Part shown: one piece after another, positions 20,784 to 31,794 of the stretch
Layout of the letters: every line of letters starts with the position of its first letter
Position numbering within the stretch: the first letter of the stretch is position 1
Notes under the pieces: model-generated
Database searches by the model: none
What the model was told of the DNA's origin: nothing
Seen by the model: the letters and a program-made list of their open reading frames with translations, nothing else
Program-made: the position numbers and the translations under genes
Source of the DNA: Charina bottae
Taxonomy: Eukaryota > Chordata > Lepidosauria > Squamata > Charinaidae
Assembly (NCBI GenBank): GCA_023362775.1
Contig: JALMGJ010000012.1
Location: forward strand, 25,327,001 to 25,391,000
DNA: 64,000 nucleotides
Direction of reading: 5' to 3'

Positions 20784-21408
20784 TGGTGCCATAGCACATG
20801 CCATAACAAAGCACTGAGAGAACACTTTGCCCACCAATGCCCTCATTGTTCCACAGATGTGACTCACTCAAACTTCCCGAACATCTTTTATAGGGGAGCA
20901 GCTTCCCTGAAAAAGAATCGTCTCCACTATGAAACGATCCACTCAGTCAATAGTTTCAGAAAATAAAGACATTGTTCTCTGCTCTGTCATCCTAAATGAA
21001 AGAGTGATAAGCTTAGTGGAGTGTGACAGCCACTCAAGCCTGTTCCCTTATCCAATATATAGAATTATGCAGAGCATGAAAGGGGTGGTGGGAGGTGGGG
21101 AAACCTTCTTCTAATATTAGAATCAGGAACTGTCCATCAAAGCTAAATTTGGAAAGGTTTTGCTAAAGGAAAGTCCCCAAGGCAGAGTTAAATTACCCCT
21201 AATTAATTTAGGTGGTGTTAGTTAATTAGGTGCCATGACTGTGTGGACAAATGACCACCATCTGGACCTCAGCGATAATCCCCAGCTCATCCAAGGACAT
21301 TTCAGTGATGCCCCTGATCATTCTGCTCTTTCATTTTAAAAAAGGAAGAAGAGAAGAGGAATCAGATGAACATTCAGCTCCCAGGTCATGCCTGCAGCTT
21401 CCAGACTG
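20784..21408. other. no recognisable feature
   Basis: Single-copy-looking sequence. Confidence 0.45.
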
Positions 21409-21529
21409 CAGTGTTTCTCAACCTTGACAGCTTGAAGATGTGTGGACTTCAACTCCCAGAATTCCCCAGCCAGCCATACTGGGAGTTGAAGTCCACACAT
21501 CTTCAAGCTGTCAAGGTTGTGAAACACTG
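21409..21529. mobile_element. hAT-type foldback MITE, family 3
   Basis: A palindrome of about 121 bp: CAGTGTTTCTCAACCTTGAC at the left end and GTCAAGGTTGTGAAACACTG at the right, with AAGATGTGTGGACTTCAACT arms. The flanking 8-mers do not match (CCAGACTG, TAAGAGGA), so the duplication has decayed or the element is rearranged. Confidence 0.8.
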
Positions 21530-21693
21530 TAAGAGGATCCATTCCCTAAATGAGGTGTTTGGAGGGAAGTTCAACTAACAGTACTGGTCAGTTTGGACAC
21601 ATTTTGGCCAAGATGCAACCAAAGCCTATTTTTACCCCAACATGTTCACATTATTCTAAGCAAGCTAGGATCTCTAAACTAGGGCCTACTTCA
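21530..21693. other. no recognisable feature
   Basis: Short single-copy-looking sequence. Confidence 0.4.
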
Positions 21694-21865
21694 CAGGGGT
21701 GTCCACAGAGGAGTTGCAAAAGTCAAGATGGCAGCCACCGCCATGCAATCCAAGACCTGGCCCTTTTTTACGAGTGTCGCAACCCGTATAGAAAAGAATG
21801 GAGCTTTGATTGCATGGTTGTGCTGCCATCTTGACTTTCTTGACTCCACTCCTGCAGACACCCCT
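21694..21865. mobile_element. inverted-repeat element (GGGGTGTC termini), family uncertain
   Basis: CAGGGGTGTCCACAGAGGAG at the left and GACTCC..GCAGACACCCCT at the right, with AAGTCAAGATGGCAG against CTGCCATCTTGACTTT inside, form inverted arms. Related elements lie at 23720-23843 and 60014-60207, sharing the AAAAAGT.AAGAT.G inner block. A target duplication is not clear, so the superfamily is unassigned. Confidence 0.6.
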
Positions 21866-22074
21866 ACCACCTCGCAAGCCAACAGTGGTCTCACCCCACC
21901 AGCTAGGAGGTTCATACAAGGGTACTGGCATACACCATTGTTGCCTTTGAATGGATCACAAGCAGTATGGGTGAAAGGGGGGGAAACTGCAGCTCAGATA
22001 GATACTCAGCACATGCCCTTGGGGGGGGGAATGAATTTTGGATGGGCTACTTTGGGTTTTGTTTTTTGTTTTTA

Positions 22075-22225
22075 ATCCGTTCAACCATGTCCGATTCTCA
22101 GAGACTGCCTGGACAAGTCCCTGCAGTTTTCTGGGAAAGATTTTCGGAAGTGGTTTGCCATTGCCTGCTTCCTAGGGCTGAGAGAGAGTGAGTGGCCCAA
22201 AGTCCCCCAGCTGGCTGGATCTGAG
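22075..22225 (-). mobile_element. tRNA-derived SINE (second family), truncated
   Basis: Plus strand: BovB-like tail CAACCATGTCCGATTCTC, then GCCTGGACAAGTCCCTGCAG and GTGGTTTGCCATTGCC, breaking off before the tRNA head. Confidence 0.75.
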
Positions 22226-22382
22226 GACAATTTATTAATTAATTGATTTATGCTGGTTCATAGATCATAGACACATGGGCTATTTTTCCCCTACTTCTTT
22301 TAAAAAGTCGTCAAGCCTAATACCTCTCACCGCATCTTGTAGTAGCAAAGATCCTATCTTTGTTTTTTGATTGATTTTGTTG

Positions 22383-22798
22383 TTGTTCCTTCAAGTCAGT
22401 CTTGACTCCTGCAAGTCCCTGCAGTTTTCTTGGCAAGGTTTTTCAGAAGTGGTTTGCCATTGCCTCCTTCCTAGGGCTGAGAGAGAGGGACTGGCCCAAG
22501 GTCGCCCAGCTGGCTTTCAGGCCTAAGGCGGGACTAGAACTCTCAGTCTCCTGGTTTCCTATTGGCTCCTTCCTAGGGCTGAGAGAGAGTGACTGGCCCA
22601 AGGTCACCCAGCCAGCTTTCATGCCTAAGGCGGGACTAGAACTCTCAGTCTCCTGGTTTCCTATTGGCTCCTTCCTAGGGCTGAGAGAGAGTGACTGGCC
22701 CAAGGTCACCCAGCCAGCTTTCATGCCTAAGGCGGGACTAGAACTCTCAGTCTCCTGGTTTCTAGCCCATTGCCTTAACCACTAGACCAAACTGGCTA
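22383..22798 (-). mobile_element. tRNA-derived SINE (second family) with a 3-unit array
   Basis: Same order as the 20145 copy, with the CTGGCCCAAG motif at 22491, 22593 and 22695, exactly 102 bp apart. The head (plus strand ACCACTAGACCAAACTGGCT) is intact at the right end. Confidence 0.85.
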
Positions 22799-22828
22799 TT
22801 TCTATTTCCTTAAGAATAAATCAATTGT

Positions 22829-23037
22829 TGTTCCTTCAAGTCGGTCTTGACTCCTGCAAGTCCCTGCAGTTTTCTTGGCAAGGTTTTTCAGAAGTGGTTT
22901 GCCATTGCCTCCTTCCTAGGGCTGAGAGAGAGGGACTGGCCCAAGGTCACCCAGCCAGCTTTCAGGCCTAAGGCGGGACTAGAACTCTCAGTCTCCTGGT
23001 TTCTAGCCCATTGCCTTAACCACACACCAAACTGGCT
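22829..23037 (-). mobile_element. tRNA-derived SINE (second family), single unit
   Basis: A compact copy containing only one internal unit. It shows the unamplified SINE structure and defines the ancestral length of about 210 bp. Confidence 0.85.
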
Positions 23038-23187
23038 CTCCTCTTTGGGAGTATACAAGCTCCTCTTTGGGGATATACAAGCACCCATTTCAGACATCTC
23101 CCTGAGCAGTGTGCCCTGGCTTGCTGTCATCATTCTAACGCTTCTTTTCTGTTTCTCTTTTCTTTGTGGCTCTTTGTAACAAGGGAG

Positions 23188-23640
23188 CCAGTTTGCCATA
23201 GTGGTCAAAGGCAGGGCTTTTCAAGCAACACTTCAAACTTTTTCAGACTGCAGAAGCTGTTTTTAAAAAGTTCCTAGAACCCCTTATCAAAGAGGCAAAG
23301 CTCTAGCAATAGAAAATAGGCAATAAAACAAAACTTGGGCCTGCTGTAATTTATTTATGTCCACTTTTATATTAAACTGTCTTTATTTATTGCCCTTCAT
23401 CTCTCACGGAATCCCGATCAAGAAGCCAGTTTGAACAACTTTGGTTAAAGGCACCAGGCTAGAAACCGGGAGACCTTGAGTTCTAGTCCCACCTTGGGCA
23501 CAAAGCCAGCTGGGTGACCTTGGGCCAGTCACTTTTTCTCAGCCCTAGGAAGGAGGCAATGGCAAACCAATTCTGAAATCTTGCCAATAAACTGCAGGGA
23601 CTAGTCCAGGAAATTGCCAGAAGTCCAGACTGATGCAAAG
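23188..23640 (+). mobile_element. tRNA-derived SINE (second family) with an internal insertion of about 230 bp
   Basis: The head GCCAGTTTGCCATAGTGGTC is separated from the rest of the SINE (GGTTAAAGGCACCAGGCTAG onwards) by about 23211-23443. CAAAGGCA before and TAAAGGCA after suggest a 7-of-8-bp target duplication. The insert carries no recognisable termini. Confidence 0.65.
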
Positions 23641-23719
23641 GCACCCCAAAAATATTTGCAACAGAGGACTGTAAATATCACCCAGTGTCAATTATTAAAC
23701 CTTAACATAGGTTTTGCTA

Positions 23720-23843
23720 CAGGGCACCAATGGAGGGGTCAAAAAAGTTAAGATAGGAGCTACAAGTATGTAGAAAAGAAGCATGGCTTTGATTGTACTG
23801 TTGTGGCCCCTATCTTGACTTTTTTGACCCTTCTGCAGGGCCC
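23720..23843. repeat. short inverted-repeat element related to 21694-21865
   Basis: CAGGGCACC..GGTCAAAAAAGTTAAGATAGG against CCTATCTTGACTTTTTTGACC..GCAGGGCCCT. It has the same inner block as the 21.7-kb element but different tips. Confidence 0.5.
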
Positions 23844-26030
23844 TCTTATTTGCTACCTTACTCATCAGTACAATTTTAATAAGAGTGATCTGTACTGTTC
23901 ACCTGCGTCTGTGTTCATTTGTGTTCGTCTGCGTCTCCTTTACTACATCAACATTCAACAAACTGAACCATTCATCCCTAATTTGTAACTTGGGGTTTCA
24001 AGCCCAAACTACAGCTAATGCACTACTAATAGTGGGGAGGGGGAGGCTTAAATTAATTCCACACTGGGATTCATGCAGATAGTACACAGCAAAAACCCAC
24101 TACATTAAAACATCTTCAAGAGGGTTATCAGTTTTGTCATGGAAAACGCCTTTTATCCCGGCAACAAGAGGCTTGTAATTAAATGAAAATGAGACTATTA
24201 ACGCCAAATGCATTGAAATGTAATTTAGGTGCTTTCAGATGGAAGCGCAAAGACACAGTGAGTCAGTCATTATGAAATATACATGAAGGGCCCGATAGCT
24301 TTCAAAAATAGTTGGATATTTATCATCACACGCTGGATTTTCGGTGGCTTTTTGCCCTCTCTTTTGGGAACACACTGCTTTTGATTGCTCAAAGCTCAGG
24401 AAGAAATATATGAAAAATCCAGCAGATGGAATAGATGGGAAGATTGTGGCAAGCGCTCCCTTGATTTGTCCAGGAAGGAAAAATACTTGTTATCATTATT
24501 CATAAACCCCAAAGGGCAACATCTTTCGAACCGCCCTTTTTAATTCTCACCCTTTTGGACATATAGATTAAAGGTATGTGGAATCAATTTATCTGCCTCT
24601 CCTTATATAGAAAAAGTCAGAGCAGATTGGACAGTATTTATCATTATAGGCATCACTGGTTTTTCCAGGCAAATTTGCCTCCAGTCCATTTAAGGAAGAG
24701 AGTTGGTTAACATATTCTTGCTGCCCCCTAGTGGACACAATGCCTACTTTCAAAACATTGAGTTGGAAAATTCAGAGAGACTGAATCAAGGGGGGAAAAA
24801 TATAAACAGAAAGGCTGGAATGGAGGAAAGTTCTATCAATAGGCTGAGTTCAGTCAACCTTCAGAACCCATCAGAACCTTCAGGAGAATTATCTAAATTA
24901 GGCAACCGCCAGTTTTGACAATAGTTCACCATGTTAGCCCTTTAAAGTAGATCATCATCAGGATATACCACCTTTTCATTTTTAAACGCTGTATTATTTC
25001 AACAAGGATAAGTAACTCAAAGAATCCCCACCACCCCAATAAAGACCGGTTTTCCAAGGTTGAATTGCCACAAACGTCTCACATTTCAAATGGGATTGCC
25101 TTTTTTCGTCACTTTGCATCACAAATGCAGCATCCTACTCCAAATAATACAATTTAAATTTGATCCTTTGAGAAATGCAGTGATTTTGGAATATAAGACT
25201 GACAGAAAAAGTCTTCCATATAGAAAATTTCTTTGAGCTGGATGACATTTCTTGTTAATAAGAGGTTAGAAAATTCCGTCCTGGTTCTTTTACTCAGAGA
25301 ACTGAAGGCATAAGGCAAAATAGATTGATATCCCTCCTGAGTATGAATGGTGAGAGCTTATAATTTCTTTTTCTTTATTTAACTCCCCCCCCCTTATTTT
25401 TTTTAATATATTGCTGTTTTGGTACAGAGTTGGGTAATTAAAACCATTTTAAAATGTTTGCTAGGCATCAGCAGTCCTAAACTTACTGGCCACATGTGGG
25501 TCATGATGTCGTCCTGCAAACCTGAGCACATGTGAGCAATTTTATCGGCAAAATATTTTATCAACACATTATAGTGGCCTGCCAGCAGATCATCCCACCA
25601 CAAGGAGCAGGCTATTGAAAACAATGCAGCTGGATGATATTCTGCTGATGCGGTAAGAGACAGGTGCTTCTCCGCTGCTATTGCCATGCTGTAGGCCCAA
25701 GCATAGGCTCTTACCTACGATGGGTCATCATCTTCCTCCACCAATGCTCTCGGCATCACTTCTGCAGCTTCATCTCCGAGAACTCCTCAGTCAATCAAGC
25801 AACCCCCTAGGATTGGTGACAGAAAGAGGCCATTTGGGAACAATCACATCCAACGTGAATTCCCGCCACTTCCAATCCACCCCTGTCACTCCATGGCCTG
25901 GTATCCCACTGGTAGTATCGTCTGCGCTTCCCCCTACGGATGATCACATGGCCTTCTCTTCTCTGGGATAGAATGTTTACAAATGCCGGGGAAATGGAGG
26001 ACAGAGGAAGGCCAAACAGAAAAGATCCCT
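23844..26030. other. about 2.2 kb without repeats, including a candidate conserved non-coding stretch at 24120-24420
   Basis: None of the repeat families in the window occurs here. 24120-24420 is evenly mixed in base composition, has no long open frame and reads like conserved enhancer sequence (contains GTGAGTCAGTCATTATG and CATGAAGGGCCCGATAGC). Conservation is an impression, not a measurement. Short frames at 25403-25971 are unsupported. Confidence 0.4.
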
Positions 26031-26031
26031 T

Positions 26032-26273
26032 CGTCCAGACAAGGAGGAAAACACGAGAAAGATGCAGAGTAAATTTGCTATTCCATCACACTGTCCTAGG
26101 GAAGCCCATCCTGTCAGGGAAGGGCAAAGGAAAATGGGGCCAGTGGGAAATTTCCACCCTCGTCCAGACAAGGAGGAAAACACGAGAAAGATGCAGAGTA
26201 AATTTGCTATTCCATCACACTGTCCTAGGGAAGCCCATCCTGTCAGGGAAGGGCAAAGGAAAATGGGGCCAGT
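26032..26273. repeat. tandem duplication, 129-bp period
   Basis: The 113 bp from CGTCCAGACAAGG at 26032 recur without a visible difference at 26161. The first unit is 129 bp and the second breaks off after GGGGCCAGT. The open frames of 128-155 codons across it are products of the duplication. Confidence 0.9.
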
Positions 26274-26604
26274 TCTCCCAGGCCTCTGCCGAGACTTCCT
26301 CATGCAAAATGTCCCAAGCGTCTTAAAAGCAGCAGAACCAGGGATCCCAGGGGTCATGCCGTTGACAAGGCTTCCCACTAACCTTGCTTGCTTTCCACTT
26401 GGATATACTGTACCAGCCCAGCACTCCAGCCTCCATCCCCACATATCCAGTCGGTCTCCCCATACATACTCCCCACACTGATTCAGTACCTGACTACAAT
26501 GGCGGAAAAGAAAGCTGCAGCAATTTCCACCCTTTTCCCTCTCCCCACCTGCCTCACCGGTGATCAGCCCTACCCCTTGCCCATCTGCATGTTAAGGAAT
26601 TAAA
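26274..26604. other. no recognisable feature
   Basis: Single-copy-looking sequence. Confidence 0.4.
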
Positions 26605-27520
26605 GTCACAGAATCAAAGAATCATAGGATTGGAAGAGACCTTGGAGATCATGGAGCCCCCATGACTCCTGGGGACAGGCTGTTCCACTGCTCAATGGCC
26701 CTCACAGTCAGGAAATTCCTCCTAATTTTGAATGTGGACCTGTCCGTGCAAACCTTCCATTCATGGGTTCTTGTCCTACCCTTGGACACTACAGGTAGTC
26801 CTCGTTTAGCAACCACAATTGGGACCGGCAACTCCATTGCTAAGCGAAGCGGTTGCTAAATGGGAAATCACATGACTGCGACTGTGCTTTCCGGCTCGAA
26901 ACTGCCAAGACTAATCAGTTTCGCACCTTCAGCTTTTGTTTGCCTCCTAACCACTCTCCCGCCCTGTGGAATGCTCACCCCGGCAGCACTGGGATAATTA
27001 GCAAGAAGGGAATAATGTTTGTATTTACATTCATTGGAGAGGAAGGGATTATAAAAGAGTAAGCAAGCACACAATGGGGAATACACATTAAAAGCAATGC
27101 ATTGGCAGCCATGAGCATGCTATGCAAACAGCACAGTGTACTTCCCATTATGTGCCTGTGTACTCTCTTGTAATCCCTTCCTCTCCAATCTCTCCACTCT
27201 ACAAGGGGGGGGGGGGCAACAACAGGTCAGGCACAGGATAACACATACTGACTGTAATGGTGGTCACGTGCCTGAGGGATGCTGCAAAGGTCATAAATGC
27301 GGGCATTGGTCGTAATATTATATTTTCAGCACTGTTGTAACTGAACGGTCACTAAATGAGACAGTCGGTAAGCAAGGACTGCCTGTACACAGAACAAATC
27401 CATACCGTCTTCTCCATGACAGCCCTTCAAGTATTAGAAGACTGCTGTCAGGTCTCCCCGAGCCTTCTCTTCCTTAGGCGAATCAAATCCAGTTCCTTTA
27501 ACAGTTCTTTGTAGAATTCC
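26605..27520 (-). mobile_element. CR1 LINE 3' region, split by a TA-flanked MITE
   Basis: The plus strand begins TCACAGAATCAAAGAATCAT (reverse of the CR1 3' terminus) and continues through TCAGGAAATTCCTCCTAATT. It resumes after the MITE with ACAGAACAAATCCATACC and TGCTGTCAGGTCTCCCCGAG, both typical of the CR1 3' UTR. Removing 26792-27385 plus one TA rejoins it. Confidence 0.78.
26792..27385. mobile_element. TA-flanked MITE (CAGGTAGTCCTC termini), long variant
   Basis: Starts CAGGTAGTCCTCG and ends AGGACTGCCTG, with TA on both sides (26790-26791, 27386-27387), as in Tc1/mariner/pogo-type elements. At 594 bp it is longer than the other seven copies. The extra middle part includes an imperfect inverted pair, GGAGAGGAAGGGATTA (27038) against TAATCCCTTCCTCTCC (27172), which may be a second nested element. 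Confidence 0.8.
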
Positions 27521-27904
27521 AATTGCACACTTTTTATTCCCCTACAAAGCAGAAAGAAATCAGCACAGAATGTCTTGCCCCTTCCCAAAATATGCCATTT
27601 CTACCTGTTTTTTAAGAAAGGGTGGTGTTTACAGGATGCAACCCCATGTAACCCTTATCTCAGAAATGGGGAATATCTCTCACACACATCAGTGATACCT
27701 TCAAGAGAAGAGAGTAAACGGGACATTGAAGCTAATGCTGCTGACTGAGCAAGGAGGCAGGGCTGAAACGCATAATTACATCCCTCCTTGCTGTAATAAG
27801 TGGGCTTTGCAATTTGGTGGTTAAGGGCAATCAACAATCTTTTTGTTCTCTCTCCTGGATCATTTGTAGCATCTGGCAATGAGAAAAACACCTTACCCCA
27901 GGAA
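27521..27904. other. no recognisable feature
   Basis: Single-copy-looking sequence. Confidence 0.4.
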
Positions 27905-27965
27905 CGAACTAACTAACTAACTAACTAACTTACTTACTTACTTACTTAATTACTTACTTACTTTC
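27905..27965. repeat. compound (AACT)n/(TTAC)n microsatellite
   Basis: About 24 bp of AACT units change to TTAC units at about 27930, adjoining the SINE tail that follows. Confidence 0.9.
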
Positions 27966-27974
27966 TAACCCACC

Positions 27975-28612
27975 TCTATTATTTTTATTTATTTATTTAT
28001 TATTTGAATTTATCCCCGCCCATCTCTACCATGGTAGACTCTATAAATAACTCAAGGCGGTGAACATACCTAATACTCCTTCCTCCTCCTATTTTCCCCA
28101 CAACAACCCTGTGAGGTGAGTTGGGCTGAGAGACAGGGTCACCTAGCCGGCTTTCGTGCCTAAGGCGGGACTAGAACTCCTGGTTTGCTATTGGCTCCTT
28201 CCTAGGGATGAGAGACAGGGACTGGCCCAAGGTCACCCAGCTGGCTTTCGTGCCTAAGGCGGGACTAGAACTCTCAGTCTCCTGGTTTGCTATTGGCTCC
28301 TTCCTAGGGCTGAGAGACAGGGTCACCTAGCCGGCTTTCGTGCCTAAGGCGAGACTAGAACTCCTGGTTTGCTATTGGCTCCTTCCTAGGGCTGAGAGAC
28401 AGGGACTGGCCCAAGGTCACCCAGCCGGCTTTCGTGCCTAAGGCGGGACTAGAACTCTCAGTCTCCTGGTTTGCTATTGGCTCCTTCCTAGGGCTGAGAG
28501 ACAGGGACTGGCCCAAGGTCACCCAGCCAGCTTTCAGGCCTAAGGCGGGACTAGAACTCTCAGTCTCCTGGTTTCTAGCCCAGCACCTTAACCACTAGAC
28601 CAAACTAACCAA
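27975..28612 (-). mobile_element. tRNA-derived SINE with L2-like tail and a 5-unit array of alternating lengths
   Basis: The tail (27975-28125) is the reverse complement of CTCACAGGGTTGTTG..GGAAAATAGGAGG..GGCGGG. It is followed by five GAGAGACAGG-type units at about 28131, 28211, 28312, 28395 and 28497. Units 1 and 3 share the same two deletions (no CTGGCCCAAG, no CTCAGTCT), so the array looks like a duplicated short-plus-long pair. The tRNA-like head ends it at ACCACTAGACCAAACTAACC. Confidence 0.82.
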
Positions 28613-29515
28613 ACTGTAATTACTGCAGACTTTTGTCAGCTACAAAAAACAGGCCCAAATGTGCTTTTTTCATAAAAAAAAAAAAAAAAGGAAGGTGCAG
28701 GTTCCCTGGTAAAATTGGAATTAGACTGAAAGAGAGAGACATTTTATCAACATCTTGTTTGACCTCCACCGCACCCCACCCTGGGGCCTAGTAGGAAACA
28801 CAGTCATTTCTTTGCATTTTTAATATCTTCTCGGTGAATTCCTACTTCCTGCTGCCTGAACTGGGAGTTTCTGGAATTTTGGAGGCAACGTCCTCAAGCA
28901 AATCTTTTCTTAATCCAGTGAACTTCTGTCTGGCTATTTAACTTCAAGGAGAAAACTGGTGGTTGCTTAGGAATTTAGCCAAATGTCCCTCCCAAATTTC
29001 TTACTGCAGGGCCACGGGCGGGGGGGGGGGGACTTCAATGAATTGTGTTGCATTCTGCTTTAATAGGGTCCTCTGGAGCTCTCCTTGACCTTGACTAAAT
29101 GAAACCCCCACAGTGAAAGATTTGGGTTGAGTCAGGGCCTTATGTGTGTCACTTCACAAATCTACAGAAGTAAATTAACTTTAGGAAAATGTGTAGCAAC
29201 AGGCTGAATATAGAAACTGGCTTCAACTTTTTCCAGTGTAACCCCCTCTGAAGGATAGTTCTTAAATGTTGTCTTGGAAAGAGCCTAGGACATTCACTTT
29301 ATCTTGGGTTGTCACTCGACAGAAACACAAGATTTGTTTCCTGCCTCCTCCTATGCTACCCCCAGAAGATATAATCTCTTGGACCTCCACTCCCTCTACT
29401 GGCTCAGAGACATGGAATAACAGCAAGGTATCTTAGGAATGATCCAACCTAAGCATGTCCACATGATAAACCCTTGGCATAAGTCTTGTTCTCAGGAACC
29501 CCTACTCCCCAAATA
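28613..29515. other. no recognisable feature
   Basis: Single-copy-looking sequence with an A12-13 run near 28676 and a G10 run near 29022. Confidence 0.45.
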
Positions 29516-29688
29516 GTTTTCCACGGACCGGGGTGGGGGGTGGGGTTTGCAGGCGGGAGCCAACCTCACGCACCAGGGGTGGGGTAATCACGTGCACCCT
29601 GGGGGGTGGGGTTTGCAGGAGGGAGCCCCGCGGCCCACTTCCTAACAGGCCCACTAGTGGGCCACGGCCCACAGGTTGGGGACCCCTG
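29516..29688. mobile_element. hAT-type MITE, family 2, left end missing
   Basis: Begins inside at GTTTTCCACGGACCGGGG and keeps the right terminus GGTTGGGGACCCCTG. Two of the GGTTTGCAGG..GGAGCC units remain. Confidence 0.8.
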
Positions 29689-29707
29689 ATCTAGAGTCTT
29701 TGCACTA

Positions 29708-29990
29708 TAGGTAGTCCTCACTTAATAACCACAATCGGGACTGGAATTTTGGTCACTAAGTGATGTGGTTGTTAAGCAAACCTGACCCAATTTTATGACC
29801 TTTTTGGCAGCAGTCGTTAAGCGAATCACGTGGTCCCACATTGATTTTGCTTGCCAGAAGCCAGCTGGGAAGGTCGAAAATGGCGATCACGTGACCACAG
29901 GACGCTGCAACAGTCATAAGTTGTTTTTTTCAGTGCTGTCGTAAGTCCAAACCATCGCTAAACAAATGGTCATTAAGCAAGGACTACCTG
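29708..29990. mobile_element. TA-flanked MITE (CAGGTAGTCCTC family)
   Basis: TAGGTAGTCCTCACTTAATA at the left, GCAAGGACTACCTG at the right, TA at 29706-29707 and 29991-29992. 283 bp, non-coding. Confidence 0.88.
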
Positions 29991-29992
29991 TA

Positions 29993-31402
29993 CTTGAGAA
30001 CTGGCCCTACACCTAGATGATTGCACCATATTAACTTGGTTCAGCAAACAAGCTCCTTCATTTCTGGTTCGGGTGCAGTTCAATAAGAAATGTACTGGAT
30101 CTGGTTTTCTGATAGGCTTCTCAAGGTTTCACTTAAGTCCCAAGGAAAGAAATCAGGAGATATCTGCTCCATTGGAGTATTTTCAAAAGCTGGGCAAGTG
30201 TTACTACTAAGGAGAAATCATGCCCTTGAGAGAAAGTGTTAGAGGGGACTTCTCCTCCCCTTGAGAAATTCAGAGAAATTGCCCACCCAGTTTTTGTACC
30301 CATTCATTTGGTGCACAATTTTGAAAGCCCACTTCTGCAGCTCTCCTGTTGTGGTACCAGCTGATTTCCTGAAATGCAGGCCAGCCTCATTGGGCACTGC
30401 TCCTTAACTAATGGGGAAATAAGAAGGTCACCTTCAGTCATCACCTAGGGCTTCTGGGGCTCTCCCTGACACCCCCATAACTTTACTATCGACTGTCTTT
30501 TGTCAGATCCTAGGAGGCACCATTGCACTGACAGCTCCATTAGCAGCAAACCTATAGTCAAAAGTAACAAAATTTGAAAGTTTTTCTATTATTAATAGAG
30601 AATGAAGCATACCTCTAATATTAATCCAGCAAAGGTTTGGGGAAAACTATAATTCCAACCCTCAAAAGTTTAAGAGCAAAACTGAAAGACAAAGCAGTGG
30701 TTGAGTGCAATGTGATTGTTTAATTCCTGTGTCTTTTCCCCCCCATTGCCTTCATAAAACTAGTTATTTCTGCTTTCCGTTAATTCCAGCCAATTTCTCT
30801 TTGCCTGCAACTACAAAATTAATATCTTCTTCACCACCTGCAAGGCATAATGTTCACTGCTCACAGCAAACACTGTGTGAATTATTTTCACACGCTGCTA
30901 ACGCAAAAGAGATTTAGTGGGATTAATATGAAAATAAATGAAATTTCGTTAAAATGGGGCAGGCAAAACAACCTGTGAATGAATTTCTCTCCTTCGCAAT
31001 GGCGACCGATTTCCCTCAGTTTTGCTGTGAAAGGGACTATGTTTTTCCAGTTTACTTTGGAAAATAACATTTAGAATCTTTTTAAAAATCACCACCACTG
31101 CCTGGATATTTTCTCATTGTCATCTTCTGTGCTGAATTACACCAAAAGTAAGAAAGATAATATATAGGTTACAATTATTCCGTATATCACCTTTCCTTAA
31201 CCTGAAGTCTTCCAGATGGAGTAGACTGCAACTCCCATAACTACAGTACTATGTGGGGGTTATGGAAATGAAATCCACCACATTGAGAGCATCAGTGAGG
31301 AAACTCACCTTGATACTACAAATTAGAGCACTTTGTTTGGTTTGCTCCTACTACAAAAGTTATTGCATTGGATCAAAACTAAGTTTGAGATGTTTAGGAG
31401 TC
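29993..31402. other. single-copy-looking DNA, with a candidate conserved non-coding stretch at 30830-31080
   Basis: No repeat families are recognised. 30830-31080 lacks stops-free frames and contains AT-rich, motif-dense sequence (GGATTAATATGAAAATAAAT, GCAATGGCGACCGATTTCCC) of the kind often conserved among vertebrates. No alignment was possible. Confidence 0.4.
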
Positions 31403-31410
31403 ATTTATTG

Positions 31411-31648
31411 CAGGGGTCCCCAACCCCCGGGCCACGGACTGGTACCGGTTCGTGGCCTGTTAGAAACTGGGCCGCCATGACGGTCTCCAAACCCCGCCCC
31501 CCGGTCCGTGCGATTGGCTCCCACCTGCAAACCCCGCCCCCCGGTCCGCGCAATTGGCTCCCACCTGCAAACCTACACACCCCCGGTCTGTGGAAAAATT
31601 GTCTTCCATGAAACTGGTTCCTCGTGCCAAAAAGGTTGGGTACCCTTG
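31411..31648. mobile_element. hAT-type MITE, family 2
   Basis: CAGGGGTCCCCAACC at the left and GGTTGGGTACCCTTG at the right. ATTTATTG and GTTTATTG flank it (7 of 8 bases). The orientation of the inner units is opposite to the 3879 copy. Confidence 0.85.
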
Positions 31649-31794
31649 GTTTATTGTATCTTTTGAACCTTACAAACTAAGGTACATGCAAAGAAACAAA
31701 TAAAAATAAAAGTTAAACTATACAAGAGTTATAGAACTACCTTAAGAGGTTTTGACCATATATACTAGGAAAAGGTAAATACTGTATACTATAT

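Noticed and set aside
26062..26481. 139-codon frame with repeated segment
   Set aside because: Created by the 129-bp tandem duplication, which is a multiple of three; the opposite strand is open too.
20221..28612. CRISPR-like repeat arrays
   Set aside because: Repeats are about 102-bp contiguous SINE units with no unique spacers, in a vertebrate context.
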